Positions 9,814-23,233 of a stretch of DNA of 64,000 nucleotides are shown in pieces. This DNA is from Chryseobacterium sp. 18061 (GTDB lineage: Bacteria > Pseudomonadota > Gammaproteobacteria > Enterobacterales > Enterobacteriaceae), in the NCBI GenBank assembly GCA_902706205.1, contig CACSKA010000002.1, positions 62,001 through 126,000 of the forward strand, given 5' to 3'. The notes beneath the pieces are model-generated. The model ran no database searches, was not told where the DNA came from, and saw nothing but the letters and a program-made list of their open reading frames with translations. The position numbers were made by a program, and so were the translations under genes. Position 1 is the first letter of the stretch; every line of letters starts with the position of its first letter.

Positions 9814-10671
9814 GTGAAAGCTGACAACCCTTTTGATCTTTTACTCCCAGCTGAGATGGCCAAAGTGGCCGAGGAAGCGGGTGTCTATAAAGCAACGAAA
9901 CAACCGCTCAAAACCTTTTTCCTGGCGATTACTGCGGGTGTGTTCATCTCCATTGCCTTCGTCTTCTACATTACGTCCACGACAGGCACTGCGGGAATGC
10001 CGTTTGGTATTGCCAAGCTGATTGGAGGTATCTGCTTCTCACTGGGTCTTATCCTGTGTGTCATTTGCGGCGCTGACCTTTTCACCTCCACGGTGCTTAT
10101 CGTGGTGGCTAAAGCAAGCGGCAAAATCACTTGGGGCCAACTGGCGAAGAACTGGTTCAACGTCTATGTTGGTAACCTGATTGGTGCCTTGTTGTTTGTT
10201 CTGCTGATGTGGTTATCTGGCGAATATATGGCCGCCAACGGAGGTTGGGGACTGAACGTCCTGCAAACTGCCGACCACAAAATGCATCATACTTTTATCG
10301 AGGCCGTGTGCTTGGGTATCCTGGCAAACCTGATGGTCTGTCTGGCGGTGTGGATGAGCTACTCCGGCCGCAGCCTGATGGATAAAGCAATGATAATGGT
10401 GCTGCCAGTGGCCATGTTTGTTGCCAGCGGCTTCGAGCACAGTATCGCGAACATGTTCATGATCCCAATGGGTATCGTCGTTCGCAACTTCGCCAGCCCG
10501 GAATTCTGGACCGCAATCGGTTCGTCTCCGGACAATTTCTCTCACCTGACTGTCATGAACTTCATCACTGATAACCTGATTCCGGTAACTATCGGAAACA
10601 TTATTGGTGGCGGTCTGTTGGTTGGGTTGACGTACTGGGTCATTTACCTGCGTGGCAACGACAAGCACTAA
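9814..10671 (+). CDS. focA: Formate channel FocA
   Basis: Pentameric inner-membrane formate channel that exports formate during mixed-acid fermentation and can re-import it at low pH. The product is 285 residues when started at the GTG at 9814 (VKADNPFDLL), the same start type and length as E. coli; AAAGAGAGAG upstream serves as ribosome-binding site. The ATG-like reading from 9772 is rejected for lack of support. Six membrane segments are visible. The omega-loop region GADLFTSTVLIV and the pore-histidine segment ASGFEHSIANMFMIPMG are present. It is first in an operon with pflB, 52 bases downstream, with an FNR site upstream for anaerobic induction. Confidence 0.96.
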   Translation: MKADNPFDLLLPAEMAKVAEEAGVYKATKQPLKTFFLAITAGVFISIAFVFYITSTTGTAGMPFGIAKLIGGICFSLGLILCVICGADLFTSTVLIVVAKASGKITWGQLAKNWFNVYVGNLIGALLFVLLMWLSGEYMAANGGWGLNVLQTADHKMHHTFIEAVCLGILANLMVCLAVWMSYSGRSLMDKAMIMVLPVAMFVASGFEHSIANMFMIPMGIVVRNFASPEFWTAIGSSPDNFSHLTVMNFITDNLIPVTIGNIIGGGLLVGLTYWVIYLRGNDKH

Positions 10672-10723
10672 TCGTCGTTTCAGGCAGTAAATTAAGAAAT
10701 CCACATAAGAAGGTAGGTGTTAC

Positions 10724-13006
<2,283 letters not shown>

Positions 13007-13047
13007 TGTGATTTGACTGAAAACGCGTTGTAAAAAGCGTACAATAA

Positions 13048-13074
13048 AGGCTCCACACCTGTGGGGCCTTTTTT
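13048..13074 (+). terminator. pflB terminator
   Basis: A GC-rich hairpin (GGCTCCAC...GTGGGGCC) is followed by TTTTTT, 42 bases past the pflB stop. It sets the expression of pflA apart from that of pflB. Confidence 0.8.
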
Positions 13075-13211
13075 AACAGTGACTCTCCTGCCCCAGCCTG
13101 CTTTGCCAGCCATCTATACTATGGGTATCTGTCAAAACAGACTTAACACAGCCGGCTTTGAGCTGTGCATACACTGGCCCCGGATGGGCCGTATCTGGAG
13201 ATAACACCGCA

Positions 13212-13952
13212 ATGTCAGTAATTGGTCGCATTCACTCCTTTGAATCCTGTGGCACCGTCGATGGCCCAGGTATCCGTTTTATCACCTTCTTCCAGGGCTG
13301 CCTGATGCGCTGCCTGTATTGCCATAACCGCGATACCTGGGATACCCACGGCGGCAAAGAAATTACGGTTGAAGAACTTATGAAAGAAGTGGTGACCTAT
13401 CGCCACTTTATGAATGCGTCCGGCGGCGGCGTAACGGCGTCCGGCGGCGAAGCCATTTTACAGGCTGAATTTGTGCGTGACTGGTTCCGCGCCTGCCGTA
13501 AAGAAGGCATTCATACCTGCCTCGACACCAACGGTTTTGTTCGTCGTTATGATCCGGTGATTGATGAACTACTCGAAGTGACCGATCTGGTCATGCTCGA
13601 TCTCAAACAGATGAACGACGAAATCCACCAAAATTTAGTCGGCGTGTCTAACCACCGTACGCTGGAATTCTGCCGTTACCTGGCGAACAAAAATATTAAC
13701 GTCTGGATCCGCTACGTGGTTGTCCCTGGCTGGTCTGACGATGACGATTCTGCGCACCGCCTGGGGAAATTTACCCGCGATATGGGTAACGTCGAGAAAA
13801 TCGAGCTTCTGCCCTACCATGAACTCGGCAAACACAAATGGGTGGCGATGGGCGAAGAGTACAAGCTGGACGGCGTGCATCCACCGAAGAAAGAAACAAT
13901 GGATCGCGTGAAAGGTATTCTCGAGCAATACGGTCACAAAGTCATGTACTGA
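13212..13952 (+). CDS. pflA: Pyruvate formate-lyase-activating enzyme (radical SAM)
   Basis: Radical-SAM enzyme that abstracts hydrogen from the PflB active glycine to install the catalytic radical under anaerobic conditions. The CX3CX2C cluster motif is in [11 protein letters not shown] at about residues 29-36, preceded by [12 protein letters not shown]. The start at 13212 ([10 protein letters not shown]) gives 246 residues, equal to E. coli. The longer reading from 13158 adds residues with no family match. It lies 205 bases after pflB with a terminator and probably its own promoter between. A terminator with a UUCG loop follows the stop. Confidence 0.97.
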   Translation: MSVIGRIHSFESCGTVDGPGIRFITFFQGCLMRCLYCHNRDTWDTHGGKEITVEELMKEVVTYRHFMNASGGGVTASGGEAILQAEFVRDWFRACRKEGIHTCLDTNGFVRRYDPVIDELLEVTDLVMLDLKQMNDEIHQNLVGVSNHRTLEFCRYLANKNINVWIRYVVVPGWSDDDDSAHRLGKFTRDMGNVEKIELLPYHELGKHKWVAMGEEYKLDGVHPPKKETMDRVKGILEQYGHKVMY

Positions 13953-13957
13953 CTCAG

Positions 13958-13981
13958 ACAGCCTCTTCGGAGGCTGTTTTT
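13958..13981 (+). terminator. pflA terminator
   Basis: Stem ACAGCCTC/GAGGCTGT closed by a TTCG tetraloop, then TTTTA. It starts six bases past the pflA stop and reaches the 3' end of the convergent LysR gene. Confidence 0.9.
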
Positions 13982-14852
13982 ATATCCCCTCTTCCATCGC
14001 CGTTAGCAGTTGCGCCAGCATAGGCGCACCGACCACGCCCGGTTTCCAGAGCGCCACCAGCGGATGTGCAAGCCCTGTCGCCCCCATCTCGGTATCAATT
14101 CGTGCCACGCCTTCCAGCCGTTCTGCACAAAAATGCTCCGGCAGAAACGCCCAGCCACAACCACGTTGCAATAGCCCTTCCAGCAAAGTTATCTCATTGA
14201 CGTGAATCAGCCTGTCCGCGATACGAATTCGCCCGGCAAGGGAGGGGGGAAGATCACGAAACGGCATCAACTGCGGTTGCGAGGCCAAATGCAGCAGAGA
14301 CACTGGCTGTTTAGAGAAATAATCTTCACGGGCATACACCGCAAGCGAAACGCTCCCAACCGCGCGCCAGTGCAGGTGGTCGTTAACGGAACGGTTTACG
14401 GCCTGAAAAAGACCGAGATCGACGCTGCCCTCATCCAGCCATTGCTCGGCCTGACTGCGCTCGCAGGCGATCATATCCAGCTGAATATGCTGTGCCTGAA
14501 GTCGCTCTGCCAGTTTCAGCAACAGCGCGCGTGGCGTAAAGAGGTCATAACACAAGGTCAGATGCGTTTCGAGGATATCGGGAATGTGCCGGGCGATACG
14601 CGAGAAGGCTTCAGCCTCATGCAGAAAAAGCCTTGCCTGGCGATAAAGCAGCTGGCCCTGCGGCGTCAACGTTAACGGTCTTGTCGAGCGGTCAAACAGT
14701 GCATAGCCAAGATCCACCTCCAGATATTCGAGCAGTTCGCTGACGGTGGTACGATCCTTTTTCAACTTTTTTGCCGCCTGGGTCAGCGTGCCGGTTTCGC
14801 ACACGCAGGCGAATGCTTCAATCTGGGCAAGCGTAAAACGCAACAACTCCAT
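13980..14852 (-). CDS. LysR-family transcriptional regulator, target unknown
   Basis: A 290-residue LysR-type regulator. The N-terminal winged helix-turn-helix lies at about residues 5-63 (LAQIEAFACVCETGTLTQAAKKLKKDRTTVSELLEYLE), followed by a linker helix and a periplasmic-binding-protein-like effector domain from about residue 90. It is an unusual LysR helix-turn-helix: the recognition segment KKLKKDRTTVSELL is basic. It is convergent with pflA and lies upstream of nothing obvious except ycaD, 84 bases behind it on the same strand. E. coli also has a LysR gene (ycaN) in this interval, but I do not recognise this protein as ycaN. Effector and targets cannot be read from the sequence. Confidence 0.85.
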   Translation of the reverse strand: MELLRFTLAQIEAFACVCETGTLTQAAKKLKKDRTTVSELLEYLEVDLGYALFDRSTRPLTLTPQGQLLYRQARLFLHEAEAFSRIARHIPDILETHLTLCYDLFTPRALLLKLAERLQAQHIQLDMIACERSQAEQWLDEGSVDLGLFQAVNRSVNDHLHWRAVGSVSLAVYAREDYFSKQPVSLLHLASQPQLMPFRDLPPSLAGRIRIADRLIHVNEITLLEGLLQRGCGWAFLPEHFCAERLEGVARIDTEMGATGLAHPLVALWKPGVVGAPMLAQLLTAMEEGI

Positions 14853-14902
14853 CGGATATCCTTCTTCGTAAAGAGGAGGTCACCTTACCGGAGAGTCGAG
14901 AA

Positions 14903-14930
14903 AGAAAAAAGCCTGTCAATCGACAGGCTT
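14903..14930 (-). terminator. ycaD terminator
   Basis: Stem AAGCCTGTC/GACAGGCTT with a 4-base loop, continuing on the minus strand into TTTTTTCTTTC. It lies between ycaD and the LysR gene. Confidence 0.85.
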
Positions 14931-14936
14931 TGGCTA

Positions 14937-16082
14937 TCAGGCGTGTGCCACTGGCGTTGGATGATGCCCGGCTTTGCGCAGCAGCATCAAAAGATAGATA
15001 AATGACACACTGGCGATCATCACAAACAGCAGGTTGTCAGAATAGTTCTGCATGAGCATCGACGTAAACGTAGGCCCCAGCAGGCTGCCGATGGTGTAGC
15101 TCAGCAGCAGCGCCTGGTTCATCGCCACCAGCTGATGGTGTTCAACTTTCTCGCAGGCCCAGGCCATCGCTACCGGATACAGCGTAAAGCCCGCAGCACC
15201 CAGAATAAACAACGTAGGAGCCATCGCCGCACCGCTCAGCATTGCCAGGCAGCCGAGAATAACCACAAACACCTGCACGCGCAGCACCAGCAAACGACCG
15301 TAGCGATCGGCCAGACGCCCAACCGGCCACTGACCGAGGATCCCGGCACTGACCATCACCGCCATCCAGAAACCAATGCCCGAATCGCTGACACCCTGGT
15401 GATTCAGCCACAGCGGCATCAGCCCATACAGTGAGCCGAGAACAATCCCGGAGATAACGCAGCCGTTGATGCCTAAACGCGCGTGGCGCAGTTTTAGCAT
15501 CGGCCAGACCAGCGTTGGCGCCTCTTCGCTAGTCTGATTCGTAATTCGGGTAAACAGCAGCGGCAGAATTGCAGCCAGCACCATGCCGGTAACCCACGGC
15601 AGGACGCTCATCAGGTCTGTTGGGAATTTGCTGACCATCAACTGGCCCAGCACGGTGCCCACATAGTAAACCATCATATAAGCAGCCAACAGACGCCCAC
15701 GGTTACGGGAGGTGCCGCTGCACATCAGCGCGCTTTCGACCACCACCCAAATCATCGCGCAGCCCACACCGGCGAGGAAACGCCAGCTGAGCCAACTCCA
15801 GAAGCCCATGGTCAGCCCCAACCCAACGCAGCCTACGGCGAAAATTAATGACGCGAGGTAATAGCTACGATTAAAGCCGAGACGCTTGATCAACCGCCCG
15901 CAGAGCAACGTTCCTACCAGGTTACCGGTGAAATACGACGAACTCACCATCCCCACTTGCCAGGTTGGCAAATGATCGTGGGCGAGCCAAAGCGGGACGA
16001 GCGTATTCAGCACCGCAATCGCCAACGTCAACAAAAGTAAGCCACAGAGCAATAAAAGCACTGGGCGGGAATACGTGTACAT
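14937..16082 (-). CDS. ycaD: Major facilitator superfamily transporter YcaD
   Basis: Inner-membrane MFS permease with twelve predicted hydrophobic segments; substrate unknown. The product is 381 residues from the ATG at 16082 ([12 protein letters not shown]), close to E. coli YcaD. A longer frame from 16124 adds 14 residues. Neither start has a strong Shine-Dalgarno sequence, so the start is uncertain. Typical MFS landmarks include the loop 2-3 motif [11 protein letters not shown], and the related [10 protein letters not shown] in the second half. The central loop (about residues 185-195) is cytoplasmic. The gene has its own terminator and lies downstream of the dms operon on the same strand, 273 bases after dmsC, without an obvious link to DMSO respiration. 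Confidence 0.92.
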   Translation of the reverse strand: MYTYSRPVLLLLCGLLLLTLAIAVLNTLVPLWLAHDHLPTWQVGMVSSSYFTGNLVGTLLCGRLIKRLGFNRSYYLASLIFAVGCVGLGLTMGFWSWLSWRFLAGVGCAMIWVVVESALMCSGTSRNRGRLLAAYMMVYYVGTVLGQLMVSKFPTDLMSVLPWVTGMVLAAILPLLFTRITNQTSEEAPTLVWPMLKLRHARLGINGCVISGIVLGSLYGLMPLWLNHQGVSDSGIGFWMAVMVSAGILGQWPVGRLADRYGRLLVLRVQVFVVILGCLAMLSGAAMAPTLFILGAAGFTLYPVAMAWACEKVEHHQLVAMNQALLLSYTIGSLLGPTFTSMLMQNYSDNLLFVMIASVSFIYLLMLLRKAGHHPTPVAHA

Positions 16083-16318
16083 GGATATAAAACCGTGAGG
16101 AAGTTCAGAATTCGAGCGCATCATGCCACCGCCGTTGGCAAAGTCAATTGCCTCCAGACCAGAGCTGGCGCGGTTTTCAGGGGAACAATAGAAGTTTTTT
16201 ATCTAGCGGAGCGGCAATGGAATTTATTTTTAAATTATTCCATTGTTTTTATTAGGTAATCGGGAATATAGCGGCTTATTTTCAGTTGAAAAATTTCATG
16301 GATGGGGCGCATTTTTTG

Positions 16319-16347
16319 TTGCGCCGGATCGTTGCAATCCGGCGCAA
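16319..16347. repeat. Perfect palindrome downstream of dmsC
   Basis: An 11-bp perfect inverted repeat TTGCGCCGGAT/ATCCGGCGCAA around a 7-base loop, nine bases past the dmsC stop. There is no U-run on the proper side, so it looks more like a REP-type 3' mRNA-stabilising element than a terminator. Confidence 0.6.
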
Positions 16348-16355
16348 TAAGTAGC

Positions 16356-17219
16356 TTAGCTGGCGACGGCCATGCCGACGGTCATATGCAGACCGTAGAA
16401 TACACCGCGGCCGATGAGCTCACCCACGAACATCAGCACGAAGGCCAGGCTCAGTAGCGGAACGGCCGGCTGACGCCCTTTCAGCTGTGGCGCAACCCAG
16501 CACACCAGCGCTAACACGAGCACCACCAGACGCCAGGCCATCAGGGAACCGTACGCCGGAACCAGTGCAGAGGCCTGCTGAATGGAGCTGTGTAGCGTTG
16601 CCAGCTCACTACCCTGCATCAGCACCACGATAGCACTCACCAGCAGTGCCAGCATCGAAACTACCGGCAACAGGCGCATCGCCCAGCCGTCGACGCCAGC
16701 CACACGCAGCAGCAAATACCCCAGCAACGGCCCACCGATAAACATCGTCAGGAAGAAGCTCATCGGAGTCCAGATGCTGTACCAGGTCGGCACGGTATCG
16801 ATGGTGTTATAGACGCGAACCATCATCCAGACAAAGAAGACGCCTAGCACCATGGTCAACACCAGCCACACCGTACGCAGTGCCTGTGGCAGCTTGTTGA
16901 TAACGGCCAGCAGCCAGCCAATACCGCCGACTGCGAAGAACACCGAGCCGCTTGCAATTTCATTACTCAGCGAAGAAGCACCGATCCGGTTCAGAGAGTT
17001 AAACGCGCGCAGCGGCGACCCGAGGTGCAGAATAGAGGCGATAAAGACCAGTCCCATCAGCACCCACAGGCCGAACATGCTCAATATAACAAGACGCTGT
17101 TGCTCACGAGAAAGTTCGCCTTTCATCAGCGCCAAGGCCAGAACGATAAAGCCGCCGGCGACGCATTGCCCGAGGACCGTGAAGATCATCAGCGGCCATT
17201 CATGCCATCCACTTCCCAT
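16356..17219 (-). CDS. dmsC: DMSO reductase membrane anchor subunit C
   Basis: Integral membrane subunit of the DmsABC complex. It anchors the catalytic subunits to the inner membrane and oxidises menaquinol. The product is 287 residues from the ATG at 17219 (MGSGWHEWPLMIFT), the E. coli length; the longer frame from 17396 runs through dmsB and is rejected. Eight hydrophobic segments are visible, with the early motif ILHLGSPLRAFNSLNRIG typical of DmsC/NrfD-like anchors. The ATG lies one base after the dmsB stop, so translation is probably coupled. A perfect palindrome closes the operon. Confidence 0.97.
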   Translation of the reverse strand: MGSGWHEWPLMIFTVLGQCVAGGFIVLALALMKGELSREQQRLVILSMFGLWVLMGLVFIASILHLGSPLRAFNSLNRIGASSLSNEIASGSVFFAVGGIGWLLAVINKLPQALRTVWLVLTMVLGVFFVWMMVRVYNTIDTVPTWYSIWTPMSFFLTMFIGGPLLGYLLLRVAGVDGWAMRLLPVVSMLALLVSAIVVLMQGSELATLHSSIQQASALVPAYGSLMAWRLVVLVLALVCWVAPQLKGRQPAVPLLSLAFVLMFVGELIGRGVFYGLHMTVGMAVAS

Positions 17220-17220
17220 C

Positions 17221-17838
17221 TTAAACCTCCTTCGGGTTTGCCAGATAGCCGGTGGTGTCACCCGTCGGACGGCTGTTGGCATTAGGTTTGATAACAATGC
17301 TTGGTTTGGTGAAGTGCGCAGACGGCAGCGGAGCAACCGCTGCCAAATGACCATGCTTTTTACGCAGCTCTTCAATCGGACCAAAGTCCAGCGCACGCAG
17401 CGGGCATGACTCTACGCAGATAGGTTTTTTACCATCCGCAACGCGTTCATGACAGCCGTCGCATTTGGTCATATGGCCTTTGGCTTCGTTGTACTGCGGC
17501 GCGCCGTATGGGCAAGCCATATGGCAATAGCGACAGCCTATGCACACATCTTCGTTTACGACGACAAAGCCATCTTCGCGTTTATGCATCGCACCGCTCG
17601 GACAGACCTTTGTACAAGCCGGGTCTTCACAGTGGTTACAGGCGATTGACAGGTAATAGGCAAACACATTCTGATGCCATGTGCCGTTGTCTTCCTGCCA
17701 GTCACCACCGGCATACTCATAAATGCGACGGAAGCTGACGTCAGGTGTCAAATCTTTGTAGTCTTTGCAGGCCAGTTCGCAGGTTTTGCAACCGGTGCAG
17801 CGACTGGAATCAATAAAAAATCCATACTGAGTGGTCAT
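17221..17838 (-). CDS. dmsB: DMSO reductase iron-sulfur subunit B
   Basis: Electron-transfer subunit with four [4Fe-4S] clusters that carries electrons from DmsC to the molybdenum centre of DmsA. The product is 205 residues, as in E. coli. Four ferredoxin-type cysteine groups can be read: CTGCKTCELAC near residue 14, CNHCEDPACTKVCP near 67, CIGCRYCHMACP near 99 and CDGCHERVADGKKPICVESC near 126. It starts ten bases after the dmsA stop with a GGAG ribosome-binding site and is followed immediately by dmsC, forming the dmsABC operon. Confidence 0.98.
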   Translation of the reverse strand: MTTQYGFFIDSSRCTGCKTCELACKDYKDLTPDVSFRRIYEYAGGDWQEDNGTWHQNVFAYYLSIACNHCEDPACTKVCPSGAMHKREDGFVVVNEDVCIGCRYCHMACPYGAPQYNEAKGHMTKCDGCHERVADGKKPICVESCPLRALDFGPIEELRKKHGHLAAVAPLPSAHFTKPSIVIKPNANSRPTGDTTGYLANPKEV

Positions 17839-17848
17839 CGGTTACTCC

Positions 17849-20293
17849 TTACGCTTTTACGACCTGAACAAGGTTGGTGTGCGACGGGTTGCCCTTCGCC
17901 AACGGCGACGGACGCTGAGTAGTCAGGACGTTAATACAGCCCGCCTGGTCCACGCCTTTTGCATCCGGCGCATACCATGCCCCCTCACCCAACGCCACAA
18001 CGCCTGGCATCATGCGCGGTGTTACCTTCGCTTCAATGTGAACCTCACCGCGGCCGTTGAAGATCTTCACGCGGTCGCCATTGGCAATCCCACGCTTCTT
18101 CGCATCCATCGGGTTCATCCACATTTCCTGAGGACATGCAGCCTTCAGAACATCTACGTTGCCGTAAGTCGAGTGGCAACGCGCTTTATAGTGGAAGCCC
18201 GTCAGCTGTAACGGATAATCTTTGGCCAGCGGATCGTCGTAGTTTTCGAATCCAGCCGCGTAAATTGGCAGTGGATCAATAACATCGCCTTCCGTCAGTT
18301 GCCAGGAGGCGGCAATCTCTGCCAGCTGCGCTGAGTAAATTTCGATTTTGCCTGACGGCGTGGTCAGCGGATTGGCAGCCGGGTTCTCACGAAAATCCTT
18401 ATAGGCCACATGATGCCCTTCTGGATCGCGCTGCTTGAACATGCCCTGCTTGCGGAACTCTTCAAACGTCGGCAGTCCAGGGATCGCCTGGCGAGACTGC
18501 TCATACAGATGGCGCATCCACTCTTCCTGGTTGCGGCCTTCGGTGAACTTCTGCTCAACGCCCATGCGCTTTGCCAGCTGAGTGGTCATTTCATAGATGG
18601 TTTTACACTCGAAACGCGGTTTGATAACCTGGTCGGCAAAGATGACGTAGGACATGTTGCCGCAGGACGCATCCAGCGCGAAGTCCATCTGCTCAGACGC
18701 GGTGCAGTCTGGCAGCAGAATATCGGCATACTTCGCCGAAGAGGTCATGTGGCAATCCACCACCACAATCAGTTCGCACTTCTTGTCATCTTGCAAGATG
18801 TCGTGGGTGCGGTTGATATCGGAGTGCTGGTTGATAATGCAGTTGCCCGCATAGTTCCAGATCATCTTGATCGGCACATCGAGCTTATCTTTCCCGCGCA
18901 CGCCATCGCGTGTGGCGGTCATTTCCGGGCCGCGCTCAATCGCATCGGTCCACATAAACATCGAAATGCTGGTTTCAATCGGGTTATCCAGCGTTGGCAT
19001 ACGTTCGAATGGCAGATCGTAAGAACCTTCACGCGCGCCGGAGTTACCCCCATTAATCCCGACGTTACCGGTCAGAATCGACAGCATAGAGATAGCACGG
19101 GTAGCAATCTCGCCGTTAGCATGACGCTGCGGACCCCAGCCCTGACTGATAAATGCCGGTTTGGCCATCGCGATTTCGCGCGCCAGCTGGACAATTCGTT
19201 CCGCCGGGATCCCGGTGATGGACGCTGCCCATTGTGGCGTTTTAGCCGTGCCGTCTTTACCCTGGCCCAGAATGTAGGCTTTATAGTGGCCGTTCGCAGG
19301 CGCACTGGCAGGCAGGGTTTTCTCGTCGTAGCCGACGCAGTATTTGTCGAGGAACGGTTGATCGACCAGATTTTCAGTGATCATCACCCATGCGAGGCCG
19401 GACACTAGCGCGCCATCGGTACCTGGACGAATCGGGATCCACTCATCTTCACGGCCTGCGCCGGTATCGGTGTAGCGTGGATCGACAATGATCAGACGTG
19501 CATTCGATTTCTGGCGCGCTTGCTCAAGGTAATACGTCACACCGCCGCCGCTCATGCGGGTTTCACCTGGATTGTTGCCGAACAGCACAACCAGTTGACT
19601 GTTTTCAATATCTGACGGGCTGTTACCGTCCGCCCAGCCGCCGTAGGTGTAGTTCAGGCCTTCCGCAATCTGTGCGGAGGAGTAATCGCCGTAGTGATTC
19701 AGGTAACCGCCGCAGCAGTTCATCAGACGGGCGATCAGCGTTTTTCCTGGGGGCCATGAACGTGTCATGGTACCGCCCAACGTACCGGTACCATAATTCA
19801 GGTAAATAGATTCGTTGCCGTAATCTTTGATCAAACGCTGCATGTTGTTGGCGATGGTGTCATACGCCTCTTCCCAGCTAATACGCTCGAACTTACCTTC
19901 ACCACGTTTACCGACGCGCTTCATCGGATATTTCAGGCGGTCAGGATTATATACCCGACGACGCATAGAGCGGCCGCGAAGACACGCGCGCACCTGATGC
20001 AGGCCGTCGTAGTTATCATCGCCGGTATTATCGGTTTCAACATATTTGATTTCGCCATCGACCACGTGCATACGCAACGGGCAGCGGCTACCGCAGTTCA
20101 CCGTACAGGCGCTCCAGACCATTTTCCCGGCAGCGGTGGCTGGCGCAATCGCGTCGGCAGCATTCGCAATACGGGTAAACGGTAATGTGAATGCACTACT
20201 GGCGATTGCCAGTCCGCCAATTGCCGAGGTTTTCATCAAACCTCGACGGCTGACTTCGGCAGTCAGCAAAGCATCAGGGGCTTTTATTTTCAT
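17849..20293 (-). CDS. dmsA: DMSO reductase catalytic subunit A (molybdopterin)
   Basis: Molybdo-bis(pyranopterin guanine dinucleotide) enzyme that reduces dimethyl sulfoxide to dimethyl sulfide as terminal acceptor of anaerobic respiration. The 814-residue product, same as E. coli, begins with a twin-arginine signal (SRRGLMK near residue 15, hydrophobic stretch, ANA cleavage site near 45). A [4Fe-4S] cysteine set follows (CTVNCGSRC plus a later Cys in VRACLRGRS), then the molybdenum-ligand serine segment HYGDYSSAQI. The C-terminal cofactor-binding domain follows. The FNR-type site at 20427-20440, about 134 bases upstream, fits anaerobic induction. Confidence 0.98.
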   Translation of the reverse strand: MKIKAPDALLTAEVSRRGLMKTSAIGGLAIASSAFTLPFTRIANAADAIAPATAAGKMVWSACTVNCGSRCPLRMHVVDGEIKYVETDNTGDDNYDGLHQVRACLRGRSMRRRVYNPDRLKYPMKRVGKRGEGKFERISWEEAYDTIANNMQRLIKDYGNESIYLNYGTGTLGGTMTRSWPPGKTLIARLMNCCGGYLNHYGDYSSAQIAEGLNYTYGGWADGNSPSDIENSQLVVLFGNNPGETRMSGGGVTYYLEQARQKSNARLIIVDPRYTDTGAGREDEWIPIRPGTDGALVSGLAWVMITENLVDQPFLDKYCVGYDEKTLPASAPANGHYKAYILGQGKDGTAKTPQWAASITGIPAERIVQLAREIAMAKPAFISQGWGPQRHANGEIATRAISMLSILTGNVGINGGNSGAREGSYDLPFERMPTLDNPIETSISMFMWTDAIERGPEMTATRDGVRGKDKLDVPIKMIWNYAGNCIINQHSDINRTHDILQDDKKCELIVVVDCHMTSSAKYADILLPDCTASEQMDFALDASCGNMSYVIFADQVIKPRFECKTIYEMTTQLAKRMGVEQKFTEGRNQEEWMRHLYEQSRQAIPGLPTFEEFRKQGMFKQRDPEGHHVAYKDFRENPAANPLTTPSGKIEIYSAQLAEIAASWQLTEGDVIDPLPIYAAGFENYDDPLAKDYPLQLTGFHYKARCHSTYGNVDVLKAACPQEMWMNPMDAKKRGIANGDRVKIFNGRGEVHIEAKVTPRMMPGVVALGEGAWYAPDAKGVDQAGCINVLTTQRPSPLAKGNPSHTNLVQVVKA

Positions 20294-20426
20294 GAATACT
20301 CACTTCATTGCTCATTGAAATGAACCAACCGCTATATAGCTATGAATATAGCGAAATTAGCCTTTTTTAGAGTTTTATGCTGCTTCTAATTCGAAGGGAG
20401 TATCCCTGCTTTCGCCTGAAGGGTTA

Positions 20427-20440
20427 TTGTTCAGTATCAA
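20427..20440 (-). promoter_or_regulatory. FNR site upstream of dmsA
   Basis: Read on the minus strand, TTGATACTGAACAA matches the FNR consensus TTGAT-N4-ATCAA with two mismatches and closely resembles the known E. coli dmsA FNR site. It lies in the dmsA-serS gap, upstream of dmsA. Confidence 0.75.
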
Positions 20441-20450
20441 TACAGGTATA

Positions 20451-20476
20451 AAAAAAGCGCCCTAAGGCGCTTTTTT
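20451..20476 (-). terminator. serS terminator
   Basis: AAAAAAGCGCC/GGCGCTTTTTT with a 4-base loop, U-runs on both strands. It terminates serS and would also act on any plus-strand transcription. Confidence 0.9.
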
Positions 20477-20496
20477 AGCAAGGAATGAGGTGCTAT

Positions 20497-21810
<1,314 letters not shown>

Positions 21811-21880
21811 TTAAAATGAGGAAAAGACCGCAGCCTGCGGCCTTTAGAGGTTCAGCGATAACCTTACCGCAACGTCTTGT

Positions 21881-23224
21881 TTAGCGGTAGCGTTTTGTGG
21901 GGCTATTTTGATCCTGTTCGGTAAGCCAGGCGAGCTTTTCACCAATCTTACCTTCAAGACCACGCGAGGAAGGCGTGTAATAGCGCGTTTGCGACATTTC
22001 TTGCGGGAAATAGACTTCGCCGGCCGCATAGGCATTGGGCTCGTCGTGGGCGTAGCGATACTCCTGGCCGTAACCCATATCCTTCATCAATTTGGTCGGC
22101 GCATTGCGCAGATGCACCGGCACGTCGTAGTCAGGTCGTTCGCGGGCATCAGCCATTGCTGCTTTAAAGGCGGTATAAACGGCATTGCTCTTCGGCGCAC
22201 AAGCCAGATAGACAATCGCCTGCGCAATGGCCCGTTCCCCTTCGGCTGGGCCGACGCGGGTAAAACAATCCCAGGCTGAAATCGCCACCTGCATCGCACG
22301 CGGGTCAGCGTTGCCGACATCTTCGGAGGCGATCGCCAGACAACGACGGGCAACGTACAGTGGGTCGCCGCCGGCGGTGATAATCCGTGCGTACCAGTAC
22401 AGTGCTGCATCCGGAGCGCTGCCACGAACAGATTTGTGAAGCGCGGAGATTAGGTCGTAGAAACGGTCGCCTTTGTTATCAAAGCGCGCGCTGCGTTCCC
22501 CGGCTATCTCGGTTAACAGCTCAGGCTTTAATACGCGCTTGCCGGAATCATCCAGCTCCGCCATATCTGCCATCATCTCCAGCGTGTTTAGCGCCCGGCG
22601 TGCATCGCCGTTGACCAGTTCTGCGATCGCTTTGCGCGTTTCGTCAGGAAGGACGATGTCCTGGCCGCCGTAGCCGCGAGCACTGTCGGTCATCGCCTGG
22701 GTTAATACCTGTTCGATATCTTCGACGGTGAGCGATTTCAGCAGATAAACACGGGCACGGGAAAGCAGTGCCGAGTTGAGTTCAAAAGAAGGGTTTTCGG
22801 TAGTGGCGCCAATGAAAAAGATGGTCCCGTCTTCAATATGCGGCAAAAACGCATCTTGCTGGCTTTTATTGAAGCGATGGACCTCATCGACAAACAGAAT
22901 GGTGCGGCGCCCTGCATTGCGATTCTGCCGGGCGCGTTCGATAGCTTCTCGAATTTCCTTCACGCCAGACGTGACCGCAGAGATGCGTTCCACGTCGGCG
23001 TTGGCGTAGCGGGCAATCACTTCTGCCAGCGTCGTTTTCCCGGTCCCCGGCGGCCCCCACAGAATCATTGAATGCAGATGTCCTGCTTCAATGGCGCGTG
23101 GCAGCGGTTTGCCGGTAGCCAGCAGATGCTGCTGGCCAATGTACTGCGCTAAATTTTCTGGCCGCATACGCGCGGCCAAGGGTTGAAACGCATTATCGGA
23201 AAAATCGAGCGACAGATTGCTCAC
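21881..23224 (-). CDS. rarA: Replication-associated recombination protein A (MgsA/WRNIP1 family AAA+ ATPase)
   Basis: AAA+ ATPase related to clamp loaders and RuvB. It acts at stalled replication forks and contacts single-stranded DNA-binding protein. The product is 447 residues, the E. coli length. The Walker A motif is GPPGTGKTT near residue 56, Walker B is [10 protein letters not shown] near 107, and sensor 1 is [12 protein letters not shown]-terminal tetramerisation region follows. The gene starts nine bases after the lolA stop, so lolA-rarA form a tight pair, with serS behind. Confidence 0.97.
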   Translation of the reverse strand: MSNLSLDFSDNAFQPLAARMRPENLAQYIGQQHLLATGKPLPRAIEAGHLHSMILWGPPGTGKTTLAEVIARYANADVERISAVTSGVKEIREAIERARQNRNAGRRTILFVDEVHRFNKSQQDAFLPHIEDGTIFFIGATTENPSFELNSALLSRARVYLLKSLTVEDIEQVLTQAMTDSARGYGGQDIVLPDETRKAIAELVNGDARRALNTLEMMADMAELDDSGKRVLKPELLTEIAGERSARFDNKGDRFYDLISALHKSVRGSAPDAALYWYARIITAGGDPLYVARRCLAIASEDVGNADPRAMQVAISAWDCFTRVGPAEGERAIAQAIVYLACAPKSNAVYTAFKAAMADARERPDYDVPVHLRNAPTKLMKDMGYGQEYRYAHDEPNAYAAGEVYFPQEMSQTRYYTPSSRGLEGKIGEKLAWLTEQDQNSPTKRYR

Positions 23225-23233
23225 GCGCGCCTC